This document shows positions 31,911 through 44,600 of a stretch of DNA of 64,000 nucleotides, in pieces. A program made the translations under genes and the position numbers. Location: NCBI GenBank assembly GCA_037833965.1, contig AP031353.1, positions 13,518,501 through 13,582,500 of the forward strand. Direction: 5' to 3'. The DNA is from Marchantia polymorpha subsp. ruderalis. Taxonomy: Eukaryota; Streptophyta; Marchantiopsida; Marchantiales; Marchantiaceae. Numbering within the stretch: the first letter of the stretch is position 1; each line of letters starts with the position of its first letter. The notes under the pieces are model-generated. The model worked only from the letters and a program-made list of their open reading frames with translations, made no database searches and was not told the origin of the DNA.

Positions 31911-34193
31911 ATCCATGAGAGTGTTTCACAGCCAAGTGCTGGGAGCAATCTTAAATGCATGTGACAACGTCTTTAAAATCTTAAATTATAAATAAATAAA
32001 TAAATAAATAAATAACGTTAAAAAAAATACAATAACATACTTTCTGGGTAAAACTTAGATCAATATCTTTATATTTATACCTCATGATTTATCTACTTAT
32101 GATAAAACTCGTTAAGCAATTTGAAACAAAAATTTAATCACTCTTCAAAATAAGTGATTTTAAACTTATTTAATCAAAGATCATTCGGTTTGAAATCTGT
32201 GAAAATATTGCAGAAAGTTAGATGTTAGAGACAGGTAATAAAAATTTTATCAACCATTCATGAGTAAATTGTAGGTCATATATTTAGTGCTTAAGTTGCA
32301 AGTAAATAAAATGTCACATAGCTCAGAAGCAGCGATTGTGATGGGTAACATGAAAATTATGAATTCATATTGAGAACTTTGGATGCAAGCAGATCCAACA
32401 TGTCGTTTACACAAGTTTTAAAACTTTGGAAATAATTATTTTTGCTTCATAGAAATGAGCTTGGCTCCATTCAGGAAGTGATACATGTTTCAAAGGTAAA
32501 AAAGACACTCTACCATGAAAAATATATCTCTTTATAGATATGATGATGACAAGTTGTTGATGATACATTCTTAGTTTGTTAAGTAAGGGTAACTTAATTG
32601 TGTTTGAATTGTTTGGTGTAATAATCTATATATTTCTATAACAATATTCAACATAGTAATAAATGTCAATGTTTGAGTGTATGTTTTGTGTGTATGTGAT
32701 TGCTCAATTTTTATATTATAGTGATATGAAAAAAATATCAAGCTAGACATGTTCATTTTACATAAAAAAACATAAAAAAAATAATTGTTCTAAGTGTTGG
32801 ATGTGAATGACCTAGTTTTTTGAGCATTGGTTTGCATCTTTATGTTGTTCTTTATTAGCATGTTGAGTTGATATTATTTTACGTTTTGATTCATCAGTAT
32901 GTTGAATTTTTAATGAAAAATTTTAGATCTTTCTACACTTACTCGGTTTTCTATAAGAAAGAACATTAAAATTAATATTGTATTCATTTATTTTTTTATT
33001 CTATTTACTTAATTTCATGTTGTTAATATTAGCCTTTTATGAATGAAGTCAACATTGTTGCAGATTGCTTGAACAATAATCTTAATATCACTGACTTGAA
33101 AACTTTTTAAATTAGAATTTTTTTTCATGACTGGATTATTTAAATACATAATCCATGATATTTTACGATTTAGTTTGAGTAGAAAGCTAGTTACATGATT
33201 TTTTTGGTGTGGATAATTTTGATCTGTCATAAATTTAATATGATGTGCTTGAATATAATGTGTTATCGCATTCATTAACGTAATGACTACTATTATTCTT
33301 TTCATGTGTAGCAAAAACTTTCTTGCTTTAGACTTCTTTTTACATGTGTACTTGCAATGTGTGTGATATCACAATGAACGCATTTGATATTACAATTTCG
33401 TCCTCATTTGATCCAGCTGATTAAATATACCGGATATAAACCCGTTATTTTTAAATTGTATGTGAAAATTCTAGAAATGACACTTTTGTCTAAATTGAAT
33501 CAGTGCCAAATTCGTCGAAAACAGTTTTCGATGGAAAATTTATAAAATTTCACTATAAGTGATTATAAAAACTAAGCTTGCGAGGGTTTTAATCTCTTCT
33601 CCTGGGTTAGATCTAGGATTGCAGTAGGTATCATGGGCATTTCCCATTGCAAAAGTGCCAACCATCCTATGTGTTAAATCCTCCGAGAAATATCTCTATT
33701 GGTGATTTCTTCCAATGCTCCTGATATTTGTAAACCATTTTCTCCGATAATTTAGGTATAATAAGAGGGTTTAATAATTTAGGCACAAGTTAAGATTTCA
33801 ATTCTAATGGTTTCTGGCTCCGCTTTACTCATTTGGATGGGGTCTTACCCTCCTTTTTGCTAAATCTCTCGGCCCCCCTGTTTTTCGGGAGAAATAAGCG
33901 TGCGCAGCAGATTGCAAGCTCGCGTACTCCTTATGGCCGAAGTGGCCAAACCATGTACCCATCCTGTTCAAAATGGATCACCTGCAAAACACCAGCTTTA
34001 CTCTGGATTCTTCTCTGACGCAGTGCCACCGACACATTCTGGTCGGGAAAGAGATAACTGACTCTGTGACCAAATCTGATTGACAGAACCGAACGTCGAT
34101 GACATCATAAATAAATATATACATAAAAAATATCTCTAGAAACATTTTAGATTAAAATATAACCCCCAGGTTCAATTATAGACGATCGCAGTG
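31911..34193. other. AT-rich spacer with (AAAT)n microsatellite; no gene seen
   Basis: Strongly AT-rich, dense stops. A clean tetranucleotide repeat of about six units lies at 31988-32015. The stretch 33590-34020 is less AT-rich and could belong to the upstream regulatory zone of the next gene, but no domain is visible. Confidence 0.5.
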
Positions 34194-34655
34194 TCACAAC
34201 ATTGATTTGAAGAACGAGCTGCAGTCGAGGAGGGCCTGCAAACCCTGCAGAACAACACAGTCTCCAGTGTACCACAGTCCACGAGCATGGTGCCGTGAAC
34301 TAAATAACCGAGGTCCGGTTCTGGGGTGGGTGAACAAAGTAACCAGACAGGATGGGAGGGTTAGGGCAGCGGGGCTATCGTAGGACACACAGACCTTATC
34401 GCCCTCGGAACGCAGCGCGCGGAAACGGACCTCCGATCCGCACAACGTAACGCCTGACACCAAACCGTTGAGCGATGCCAAGTCGGAGCGGATTTCCACG
34501 TAAGCGGGACCATGCCAGGTCGGCGCCCGTTCTGCGCAGCGGGTCTGTGGTCTCGAGGCCGCCGTCCAGGTTGTGGATGAAACTCGCGCGAAACGTTGGC
34601 GGGGGGTAGGACGGACCGAAGCGCGCCTCGCTGCGAGACTGCGGCTGTCGGACAC
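34194..34655 (-). other. Unassigned minus-strand ORF head-to-head with the A/B-barrel gene
   Basis: A 153-codon open frame (first residues MSDSRSLAARRASVRP) in GC-rich DNA just upstream of the A/B-barrel gene. A second frame is also open here over 34361-34798, as often happens in GC-rich 5' regions, which argues against coding. A middle stretch (EIRSDLASLNGLVSGVTLCG) looks protein-like, but I recognise no family. Confidence 0.2.
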
Positions 34656-34761
34656 GACAGGGGGTCGAGCAAAAGGTTCGAGAAAGTTACAAGAGTATCG
34701 CGAAGCAGCAGCATCAGTGGATGTGACAGCAGCTCGCTCGCCCGCTCGCCCGTCCGTCCGT

Positions 34762-36521
34762 ATGGCTTTATCTGGTGCATCGCTCCTCGTCGGCGCATGT
34801 GGAAGGATTCACAGTCCGGGTTTGGATCCGAAGTCTCTGACCGCTCTGCTCCGTGGATTCTCGTCCAGAGCTGGGGTATGATTCGAAATTGACTCGTGTT
34901 TCCTGCCTCGTGCGGTTGGTTGGGTTGATTGGATCCTCGTGATTAGATGGCAATGTGAACTTTCTTGACCCTTCGTCTATCGGCTGGTCATCGCTGCATT
35001 TGTCTCTCCACTTCGCTGGATGCCAATTTGTGCTGTAGGTGAGCAATGTTGGTACTGTAGCCAATCGAAATTGCTGATAGACTCTCTTGCTCGGGCGTTC
35101 TGCAGTCGCTACAATTTTCCTTGTCTCGATTTGGCCTCTCATGACGTGGGTTCGATTGCTTTTACACAATGTGATGGGAATGTTGGGAAGGTTTCGTTGC
35201 GTGAAGGATTGCATGGACAGGTCAGCAGAAATGTGGAAGCAGAACTTCTAATATTTTGCATTAACCGATGCGGCATTTCCAATCTGTTTTCTGTTTGGTG
35301 AGGAGGTGCTGACGAGTGGGTGTGCTCCTTGGCAGCCTAGATCGATTTTTCGAGAAAATGAATTTTTGGATTGAATAGATCAGCTTATTACGCGCAAACA
35401 GGAACACGCTTTCGTTGGAGGATTGAATTTGCCGGCTGTAGATGAAGGAACTGCTTGGTTTTCGTGCTTGACTGTTCCTTGTGTGCATTTTCCCACCCGC
35501 TGCGTGGCGATGTGAAAACGTAAGTTCATCGGATAGAAACCCGGGACATAGGTACATCATAGTGGGCTGTTCTTTCCATAGTGACAGCCTAGGACCCTCT
35601 ATGCAGCCATACTCGAATCCAAGGATGCAGTAGCGTATGAGCATTCTGTTAGCTTCATCTCTGTGGACATCTGGTTTTCAGTACTAGATCATGGTAGAGT
35701 GATCATAGCTGGGAATGTGATTAGGCTTGTTGTTTGCCTTGAAACAGGTTCTGCAGGCAAGCATAAAGCAGGAACTTCCTTCTAGGGGCCGTTTCTTTCA
35801 GGAGTGTAAGCCACTCCCGCTAAGAGTTTTTTGCTCGGCAGCTGCTAAGGAAGGACCCTTGAAGCAATCTAAAATGGTGGAGAAAACTGCCCAAGGTACG
35901 ATCGTAGAGCATGTCGTTCTTTTTAAGATCAAGGACGATGTTCCAGCTGAGAAAACCGAAGAAGTATATGAAGCTTTAAGAGGTTTGAAAAATCTTGACT
36001 GTGTTCAAGACCTCAGCGCCGGAAAGGCTTTGCAGATTTTGGGTGGTGACTTCACCCATGCTTTACACTCAAGGCACGCAACAAAAGACGACCTTAAAAC
36101 ATACGCCACGCACCCCGAGCATCTGGCAATAGTGAAGGTCTTACTCCCGATGATGGATGACATCCTGGCTTTGGATTGGGTAGCTGAGCCAGTGGGTTCA
36201 CCCGTAGATGGAGGTCACGGAGCAGCTCGCATTGCCCTCATTAAGTTAGCAGATGCTATCACAGAATCTGAGAGCTCAGAAGTTTTCGAGTTACTTTATG
36301 GGCTACGAGACAAGTTCCCCTTTATCAGACAAGTGAGCGCAGGTCTGAACTTCTCGCCAAATCGAAGCAAAGGTCTGAATGTTGGGTTCCTAGCCCTTTT
36401 TAATAATGTAGAGGAGCTTGAGCAGCTGAATGGAAACCGCGAACTTCACTCCGTCCTACAGAAGAGCAAGGTTGCACCTTCTCTTGACAGGTTCATAGTG
36501 GTGGATATTGGCTCAAAGTAG
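34762..36521 (+). CDS. Stress-response A/B-barrel (Dabb) tandem-domain protein, organelle-targeted (2 exons)
   Basis: Exon 1 34762-34875 and exon 2 35748-36521, joined by an 872 bp GT-AG intron in phase 0, give 295 residues. Residues 1-80 are rich in Ser, Arg and Ala with almost no acidic residues at the start, like a plastid or mitochondrial transit peptide. Domain 1 spans about 88-183 (TIVEHVVLFKIKDDV... to LDWVAEP) and domain 2 about 192-293 (ARIALIKLADAITES... to DRFIVVDIG). This tandem layout matches plant UP3-type stress-response A/B-barrel proteins (At2g31670 class), which form dimeric ferredoxin-like barrels; their substrate is unknown. The frame is open upstream to an in-frame ATG at 34573; I prefer 34762 because the transit-like sequence begins there. 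A second in-frame acceptor (exon from 35757) is possible. An AATAAA at 36792-36797 may be the poly(A) signal. Confidence 0.85.
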
Positions 36522-38263
36522 GTTCCCGGTACCAAGTCTTAGGCTTTCCTGGATCTGTGTGGCACATTTTGTCATTTTGTCACGAACACTGCATTTTTGC
36601 CTTCTTAAGAGAAATTCCTGATATATAGTTTTTGTCCACAAACCTTAGAGTAGAAACTGGAGCTTGGCTCGAAGCCTCTAGGAACAGATTACATGGTGCT
36701 GAATATTTCAGCGAAGTATTCTGTCATACGATGTATACTATTGAGAATTACAGGTGTTAGGATTCGTATTCTTCTTCTGCTGTCAAACTTTAATAAAACA
36801 CTGTCAATCCTTTATAGTACTGTGCACGGCCTGGTTACCCACCTCTTGTGCTATGAGGATGACTTTGTCTTTCCACGATACTTGCCTTTACTACCTAATT
36901 AGATATGAGTGTGTAAGCAAATGTGATTTCCAGGTTGTGTCCATTGTTTATCGCGCTGTGCACATGAATGTAGGCGTTAATCAGTGCCCGTTAAGCACAA
37001 AAGCGAAGGCCTTGGTTGTGCCAGTAATTGAGAAGCTAATCCTTATCACTGGAAGAGATTTGTCGAGGATTAGTTTTCACGTGCAACCCAGTTCGGGCTG
37101 GAAAAGGACTTCTTCTCATGCAGTTGTTCTTCTTCTGTTCAGAGCTTATTCAAGCCTTGTACTGCCAGAGCAAGTTCAAAACTTGCCAGAGCAAATTTGA
37201 GCTTGTTCTTTACAATGAGGAATGTGACGAGCTGTAACGTATTTCATAGGTAGAGATGTATCTTGACGTATTGGATTGCACTTGTTTCTCATTTACCAGC
37301 TTGACTGGGACTGGTATATTTTTCTTAACCTGTATGCGATGTGAGCGCAATGCATGCAAGCTACAATCAGTTTTCATCCAAGACAAAATAATAGATATTG
37401 GATATATTGTATGTATTCAAAACCATTGAATATACCCAGTATCTAACATAATTTCCTTCACGCTCTTGCTAGTCAATCCTCATTCTGGCTCGTCAATTAG
37501 TGTGTTATAGACTCGTAATGCTGACATTGGCATGTGGGCTACGGAACTATTTAAAATCTACCAAATAGCACTCCGCCCCGTTTTGACACTGAGATCCTGG
37601 ATAGTGAAAGTCCTCCCGAGCATAGTTTACTCCTTCTAACTTAAGCATCGCCTCCGTGTCGGAGATTGTCTGGTCCAGTTACAGAGGCTGTGGTTTAAGT
37701 GACCTGGTGAGTCTGCTGCAAGGTATCGTCGTGATGCTTCGTGTTCTCGATGCAATGAAAGCTATCTTCCATGGATCTGTTGAAAGATCCTCTTAGCTTG
37801 CCACACGGAGATTGTGTGGGGCTAGTAATTCTCGTCTCTGCCTCCATTGAATGTTTCTTCTTCTGCTAGTGCTCAGTGCGTGGACTCTTCATATCATCCC
37901 GTTGACTCGTGTTTGAGCTTTCGAGCAGCTGAAGAGGCAATAGAAAGATACTCGTCGTTTAGTGACATTTTAAATTGTGGGTTGAGATATTGCATGCATG
38001 GGAAATTGTACAATTCGAAAATGCTGCTGTCATAGCCTGAAGTCCAATACCGCTCCCTGACTGAGCGATGCTTATTCGAAGAATTTGAGTAGCAGAGAGA
38101 TGAGGAGGAAGAGAGGGGACTATTTGAAAGTGAAAGGGTTTCTTATACTGGCGGGTCTTGCTAAGATGAGATTAGTTTGTTGTTCACCGTATCAACCAAG
38201 AGACTCGTAACCAAGTCTAATACGGAACGATTCAAAAGGCCTTGTAAACATGAATCAAAAGCT

Positions 38264-38321
38264 TTTTGGGGCCATGCATCAGAGGCCAGTGTTCACTGGC
38301 CTCTGATGCATGGCCCCAAAA
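38264..38321. repeat. Perfect 58 bp palindrome
   Basis: Arms of 28 bp (38264-38291 and 38294-38321) are exact reverse complements around a central TT. The core reads 'ccatgcatcagaggccagtg'. The arms are GC-richer than the surroundings. No similar sequence was noticed elsewhere in the window. Confidence 0.9.
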
Positions 38322-39240
38322 TCAGAGGGGCTTCACGAGCAGCATGGACTTCACCCCAACAAAGGCAGAGAATATTATAAACGCCAGCTCAAGTAAAAAA
38401 GAGCTGCAATTAGTCAAATAATGAACTGGAGTTTTTCGTACTGGCCATAGTCTGTGCATGTTGTGGACCGGCTATTCATCTTCGTCCTTTGTTTTCGAGA
38501 GTGACGATCCCGAGTCGGAACTTCAACTTAAGTTCAAGTTCGCGACCCAGGGAAGGAACCCATCCTGGACAGACCAAATTCTTCCAAAGGACATGTACCA
38601 TATATGTACCATATACTGTATATGTCATATGTACCGTACATGATATACGACATAAAGCTTGATGAGGGAGAGGACGCGGATTCGTGGGTTGCTCAATACC
38701 TTCCCGGAATATTTTACTGGCCAGTCGAACGAGGACTTAGTATTTCCTTGCTTATCCTGAAGACCGTAGGCCCCGGCCGCTGTCGTAGCTGCGTGCGCGC
38801 ATAAGTTGGGAAGAAGGAAGACGTGAGGGAGAAGACCATTTCGATGCATTTCTTCACTTGTTACCTTCGAAAGTGTTCAATGTTTGAAGAAAGTGCTGAG
38901 ATTTTTTTGGTCGAAGATTCCTGCATGTTCACTTTGTAGGTGTTTGAGGTGCTTCGGTTCCTAATGAAGATTACTCATTCAGCCGTCTGTTCTGAGCTAC
39001 TTCAAACTTTGCTCTTTCCGTCATTAACAATCTCTCGGCGAAATAATTTGCAGGCTTGTAATGTCACCGTTTGGCTTCCTTCTAACACCAGACCCAACTC
39101 CTATATCATCCAAGGGATTGTCATCCACGAGCTTGGCGTACAACTTCCACAAGCCATATCATAACCGTCACGTAAAGACTGAGGTAACAAAGTGTAGCAT
39201 AGATTCAACATAACCTCTCTTGAACCTTATTTACCGACGT

Positions 39241-39276
39241 TGTAACAGCTTCTCGACGAATCGAGAGGCTGTTACA
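39241..39276. repeat. 36 bp hairpin
   Basis: Arms of 16 bp (tgtaacagcttctcga and its complement, one mismatch) around a 4-base loop 'cgaa'. It lies ~530 bp beyond the DUF599 stop codon on the far side of that gene's 3' end. Confidence 0.8.
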
Positions 39277-39804
39277 GGGGCTTGAGGCATGGTAACTTTG
39301 AGAAAGATGCTAATTTTCACCCTCCAGTAGTTAATAAGATTCGGTTTGTAGAAAGAAGTCCGCCTTGTAGACTGTTACGCTTTTAGAAGACTGACGTCAC
39401 TTTTCAGTTGTAACTTGTCAACAGAAAGTGTATTTCCAAACACTTCAAGCGCAACACAATGCTAGGCTTGCAGCCAATCCATACATACCATGATAACCGA
39501 TCCTTGACAGTTGTGCCACGAATCTCAACAGTTTAATGAATTAATTATTTACATGAAAAGAAAAACTAAGTATTATACCCGAAAGCATGCTCCCTTCCTT
39601 CCCAGAAGGATATACTAGCTTCTATCGTACTGTACATTCAATCTCGTCGTGTTTCGTAGACTATAGCCGGTACGTATGCATACACAAGTCCAAGTAGCCT
39701 GCATATACCTTCATAAGATCCTCTACTGTACTTTGATGGATGTCTTCTGTCACAAAAACGTCAATCGTTTGTTTCAAGAACCCACGATGATTGCTTCTTA
39801 AGTT

Positions 39805-41358
39805 TCACAACATAGTGCAGACTGGGAGTCCGCCTTTGTCTGATGTAATAGAGATGGAATGGGAGACAGAGTGGTCAGAAGGATCATTTTCGACGATCCC
39901 AGCTTTGAATGCCTTCATCTGCGCCTTCCTCATCTTCTGCGCCTCGGTGTCTTGAGCTGCATCCAAACTATGCCACATCGGAACGAGTATGACCGTGGAT
40001 GCGAAAAATGGGATTGGGCCGAAGATCCACAGGAGCAAAGGGATCGTGACATAGAACGCTCGAGTGCCGATGGTGTGGAAGTTCGCTCCCCTCTCGAGAA
40101 CATCCGCTACGTACTCGGGGGTGATGGTTGCGCTGATGGGCACGTTGATGATGAAGTTTACATGATTCGTATACCTCACTGCTTGAACGTAGCAGAGAAA
40201 TGCAGACAAGAAGCCCGCCAGGAGGGTCATGTATTTGACGGACAGCGATATGTTGCTCTGAGATCCCACGATGGAGCTGTTGATTCTCCCCTTGATATCG
40301 TACGAGCTCGCCAGGAAGGCCGCCACCGCTGAGCTCAGAAGGATTGCCGTCGTTGCCAGAAGAGTCGATCCCATGATGCTGTTTCTCAAAGTCTGCACCG
40401 CCAATATGTTTTTCTTCTCATTATCCTGTTCACACGAGAGACGAACGAATCACAAATGAGTACTCGTTGACAAGTCGATCTCCGATGGAAACGAAAAACA
40501 AGCGTCAACGATCTTCCTCCCCCATCCCAAGAGTCTACACGATTCCCGAATCCCGACACGATCCCTCGACGCACAGCAGCTCGCCATCGTCGTACGGGCG
40601 GCCACCACAGGCTTACTGAACTGAGCCAGTGTGATCCAGCCCGCTTGGCAAAGCTTTCAAACGTGATCGTGCTCATGCAACAATTCTTGTCAGCGCTGAC
40701 TTCGAGGTTCCTGGATTCGCGATCATCTCTGCACGTGGAGAGGGACTCCCGGCAGTCGCTTCCTCCCCATGTACTGGCCGCAGGACCTTACAGAGGGGGA
40801 ATTGACAGAGCAAGATAGTCACGCAATTGCAGCATTTGCAGAACTGCAACATATCAGAATCGAATGAGAACCTTGTGGCCCAGCAACAATTGCAATCGAG
40901 AAACACTCGAGTCATCGATTGCCGGTGCAAGCAACCATGCCATGACACGAGGCCATATTTTCTTAAAAAAAACAGAACCACAGTGGAGAACGACCGGATC
41001 AGCGGATATCCGCTCATGATCCAGGCACAAATGCAATCAGCAGTCGAGACGGAAATCTCGACTGCGGGACCGTGAACCATTGTCCTTGAGATGACACTCC
41101 GAGTCCCAAGGTCCATACGCGCCTGTATAAATTGTAGACAATACGATACGATGATATGACCATGGCAAGAAGTGAATGAAGAAGCATTACTTGCATAATC
41201 GACCGGACCCAAGCTCGTCTGGCGCGATGGTTGACACCCATGACGGTGCTATCCGGGGCCTTGTTGAAGCGGATGTAGAGACACACATTGTAGACGAGCA
41301 TTATCGCGAAGGCTAGTGGAGAGAGAATCCAATCCAAATAATCCGACTGCCAGGCCAT
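39805..41358 (-). CDS. DUF599 family membrane protein (2 exons)
   Basis: On the - strand, exon 1 is 41358-41191 and exon 2 is 40425-39805, with a 765 bp GT-AG intron in phase 0; 262 residues. The ATG at 41358 is chosen because plant DUF599 proteins begin just before 'YLDWILSP'; the frame stays open upstream but without an ATG. Family landmarks are 'NHRARRAWVRSIM', then 'NILAVQTLRNSIMGSTLLATTA' across the splice, 'HVNFIINVP' and 'ERGANFHTIGTRAFYVTIPL'. Predicted membrane spans lie at about residues 8-28, 72-97, 121-140 and 180-204, with a charged cytosol-like tail. The function of the family is unknown. Confidence 0.88.
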
Positions 41359-41622
41359 TTGATGGAATTTGTCCCGAACCCCAACGAGCACGCACGGCCT
41401 CGACGAAGAATTGGAAGAGCTGGAACTGGAACTGGAGATGAGTGCGGAATAGAGTTCGGTCAATTCCGATTCTTTGACACGTCGAGTCCAAAGAAATCGT
41501 TATTAAAAGCAACTGCTCCTGCGCACCGACACCAGAAACGAATCGACGGAGAAAGAAGAACCTCCCTCACGGAGCAGTTGCGGGTTCTGAATATGAGTCC
41601 CTGGTATGCTCCAGGCTGCCTT

Positions 41623-41629
41623 CATATAC
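41623..41629 (-). promoter_or_regulatory. Candidate TATA box of the DUF599 gene
   Basis: The - strand reads GTATATG about 265 bp upstream of the start codon, followed by a plausible leader. It is preceded upstream by a C-rich run and a CT microsatellite (about 41764-41776). Confidence 0.35.
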
Positions 41630-41639
41630 CCCCTCCCCC

Positions 41640-44600
41640 CTCCCCCTCGCTCCTCCACCTGCTCCCGGCACGGGCTCAGACAGCGCTCGAGAATCGAGCG
41701 TCGGAGATCACGAAAACAAATCGGAAGAAAAGATTTGCGTGAGCATCAAAGAATCTTCAACGCTCTCTCTCTCTCCGTCGCCTTGAAAAGAGCAGAGTCG
41801 CGTAATCGCGCAGTGCTTGAGAGGGGAGCAATGGTCGTGGCACTGGGTCCCCGTTGTATACGAAATTTATAACCGAACAAAATGGTGGCCTCGGCCGAAA
41901 GGCTGCTTGCAGTTTCTGTCGTTCCGTCGTGGCTGAGGTGGAAGCAGTTGGGGCCTATGCAGCGACACTAAAATTGCCGAGCTCCGGAACTGCTAAATTT
42001 CACCCTCGGGTCGCCGTGGCAGCCGCAGCCTCCATACCGGCACCCGGGGCAGCATCTTTGTTTCATATCCAATTTCCCCAGCCCACCACGTGTCGAAGGC
42101 CTTGGATCTCCGATCGAATGTGCTGGGCAGCGGCCTACACTTTGTGAGTCAAGGCAGATACTTTTGAATAGGACTACCTTGTAAACAGGTTTTGCATGTG
42201 TCGCTGTGGCGCCAACACATTCGACATGTCCATAAGCCTACGAGCTTGCAGGATTGTCATCAGTCTAATCACTCTAGTCTCAGATCGACATGCTGATTCC
42301 GTTCAGGTTGGCGCTCCAACCTGAACGGAATTTCCCCTCCCATTGCCTTCTGGGAGCTGGCCTTTTACCCAACTCCTCTCGCCCATGATATTCTGCGCGC
42401 TTGTCCGTGTGCGTCTGGGTGCTCTTGTGTTCAGAACCTCACGATGGTTCACATAATCAATCATCTGCGGGGCTGGACTTTCTAAGAACCGGCAAAAATA
42501 GATTTGATATATGGGATCCGCAGTTCTGACACTCACGCTTTGAGAATATGTGTAAGAAGGGCGTAATAATTTTCCGGTACCGACCGTCATGCAGTAAGAT
42601 TGTAAAATCCCTTTCTTTGTTGTTCCTTTGGTGGAGCTAGACGATGTTCTATGAACTTGGGACTGCGTTGTTGGGCGATGGAACTTATATTTGATGCCTT
42701 GCAATGAGAGCTTCCAAATTTATATTTTTCGACGTCATTCACAAAATTATGAGTCATGTACAGTACAGCTAAAATGACCCTCACACCAAATCGCAATCAT
42801 CTCCTCATATCCAGCAATAATCATGCGCTCCTCCAACAACTCTAGTAGCAAGTGCATGGAAGTGCATGGAAGTGCCACAATGCCAATAAATACGCCTCAA
42901 CTTGGGATGGTGCAACAACGAGATCTGCTCGCAAGCCAAGGAGCCGTTAGAGACTTCACATATTGATATCATAAGCAGATCAAAGATCTAAGTGGACTTG
43001 TTTGCTGTCTACCAACATCATGTAGATCTGCTGATACCTGTCGTAAGGCCAATACTGATTCTATATAATAGGATAGCTGAATATTTCAATCCATGTCACC
43101 GTCTCGGCGGAATAAACACATTCCTGTGTTGCACAGTTGGGTGCAGATCTTGCTGTAAAGCCCAACGCTGATCGAGACATTCAGCGGACCAAAAATTCCC
43201 AGATTCTTACACCACGCTCGTGAGCTCCATCGTTCGTTGCCTTCTAGCTTGCTGGTCTGTCGGCTAGCGAAGGGCATGCCATTAATGGTAATCTTTTTAT
43301 ATACACTTGTTCCTCTTCTGGTGCAGGCTTCGGTCACTGGTTTACTTGAGAGGAGAGAACGGCGCTGGAGCACAAAAGAAGTGTCTTGTCCACTCGTCCC
43401 CTCAAAATACATGTCCGTACATCTAATGACCTTTTCAGTGCAAGTGCATCAAGTTGCAAAGGCTGAAGCTTCAGGCTCTGGTTCCCCTGTCTATGAGTGA
43501 TCTTCTGTACTATGATACAGCCATCTATCTATGCATATATCTTCTCTTTGTCTCTAAAAATATAAACATCTAATGTTTGAAATCCTATGAGACAGATGGA
43601 GGTGTATAGCCTTTGATATTGCTCACATTTTTCATGTCATTTGTGCGAACACGGTACCGTGGCTTCATGTGGTAGACACACTCCGAGTATCGTAGTTCTT
43701 TTAGGCTTTATTCATGATTGACCGCAGGCGAGTGGTTCAACTTTCAGATCTTTAGACTCAAACAAACAAGAAAGTCAAAGGGTTGGGATACTGCTGGTAC
43801 GCTAAAGATGGCCTAACATCTTGTTGCGAGCTAGTCCCACATTCTCCTTGACAGAGCTGAAGATTGTTCCAAGTACGGAAGCAGAGCTACGCCTAGTGTC
43901 AATACTTATAGACAGCCTTCTTATAGACAGCAATATTTCACTGACCGGACCATCATGACCTGATATCATCGGATTTGTGCTATATTCCAAGGCCTGCAAA
44001 ACTACAATAGCTAAAATCGCAACAATATTTTATTATTGTACTTTCGGGCAGGTGCTACTTGAAACTGCAGGCTCGTCTGATCGTCGGAGGAACGTCACAA
44101 TCTTAGTTTATTTGCGAAGTTTTCATGTACAGCTTGCATGTGTAGGGTAGAAATGCATGGGTACAGTGTTGTGCACACCACTACGGGACCTGATGTCATC
44201 AGATAGACCAACTACTTGTCTCCACTAGAAAATCTGAAGTGCTGATTGTCTAATAGGATCCGGTAGCGCTAATGTGGGCGAAAAGGAGCACGGTTGAATA
44301 GGAAACCTTTGGCATGCACTGCTAGTAAAGTACAGTACAGTGTCATGTACAATGATGGTACGAAGTCTTTCAGCGCAATTTTTCCAGATCCACGCCTTCT
44401 CCTTACCCGACTCAGATGTGGTCACCAGCATGGATCTTCCTGTTCCCTCAGGGAGTGGTGTGGTAACTTTTTCAGCAGATCGACGACAAATTTATTAGCT
44501 CACCGGCTGCGTGCTGGAATTTGTCTCTTTGCTTGCCACTTCTGGCGTCCTGAAAGTTGAAAGCCGCCATTCACGGGGTAGAAGCAGTCTCTCTCGTTCA

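Larger units (their letters stand above)
36522..39804. other. Intergenic region between A/B-barrel and DUF599 genes
   Basis: The start is probably the 3' untranslated region of the A/B-barrel gene. No further gene is recognisable. Two strong palindromes lie here, listed separately. Confidence 0.5.

Noticed and set aside
34361-34798. 145-codon - strand ORF over the A/B-barrel 5' region
   Set aside because: It overlaps another open frame in GC-rich sequence and the + strand exon; arginine- and proline-rich composition typical of chance frames.
39859-40332. 157-codon + strand ORF
   Set aside because: Antisense shadow of the DUF599 second exon.
43237-43500. 87-codon + strand ORF
   Set aside because: No recognisable domain and no supporting context.
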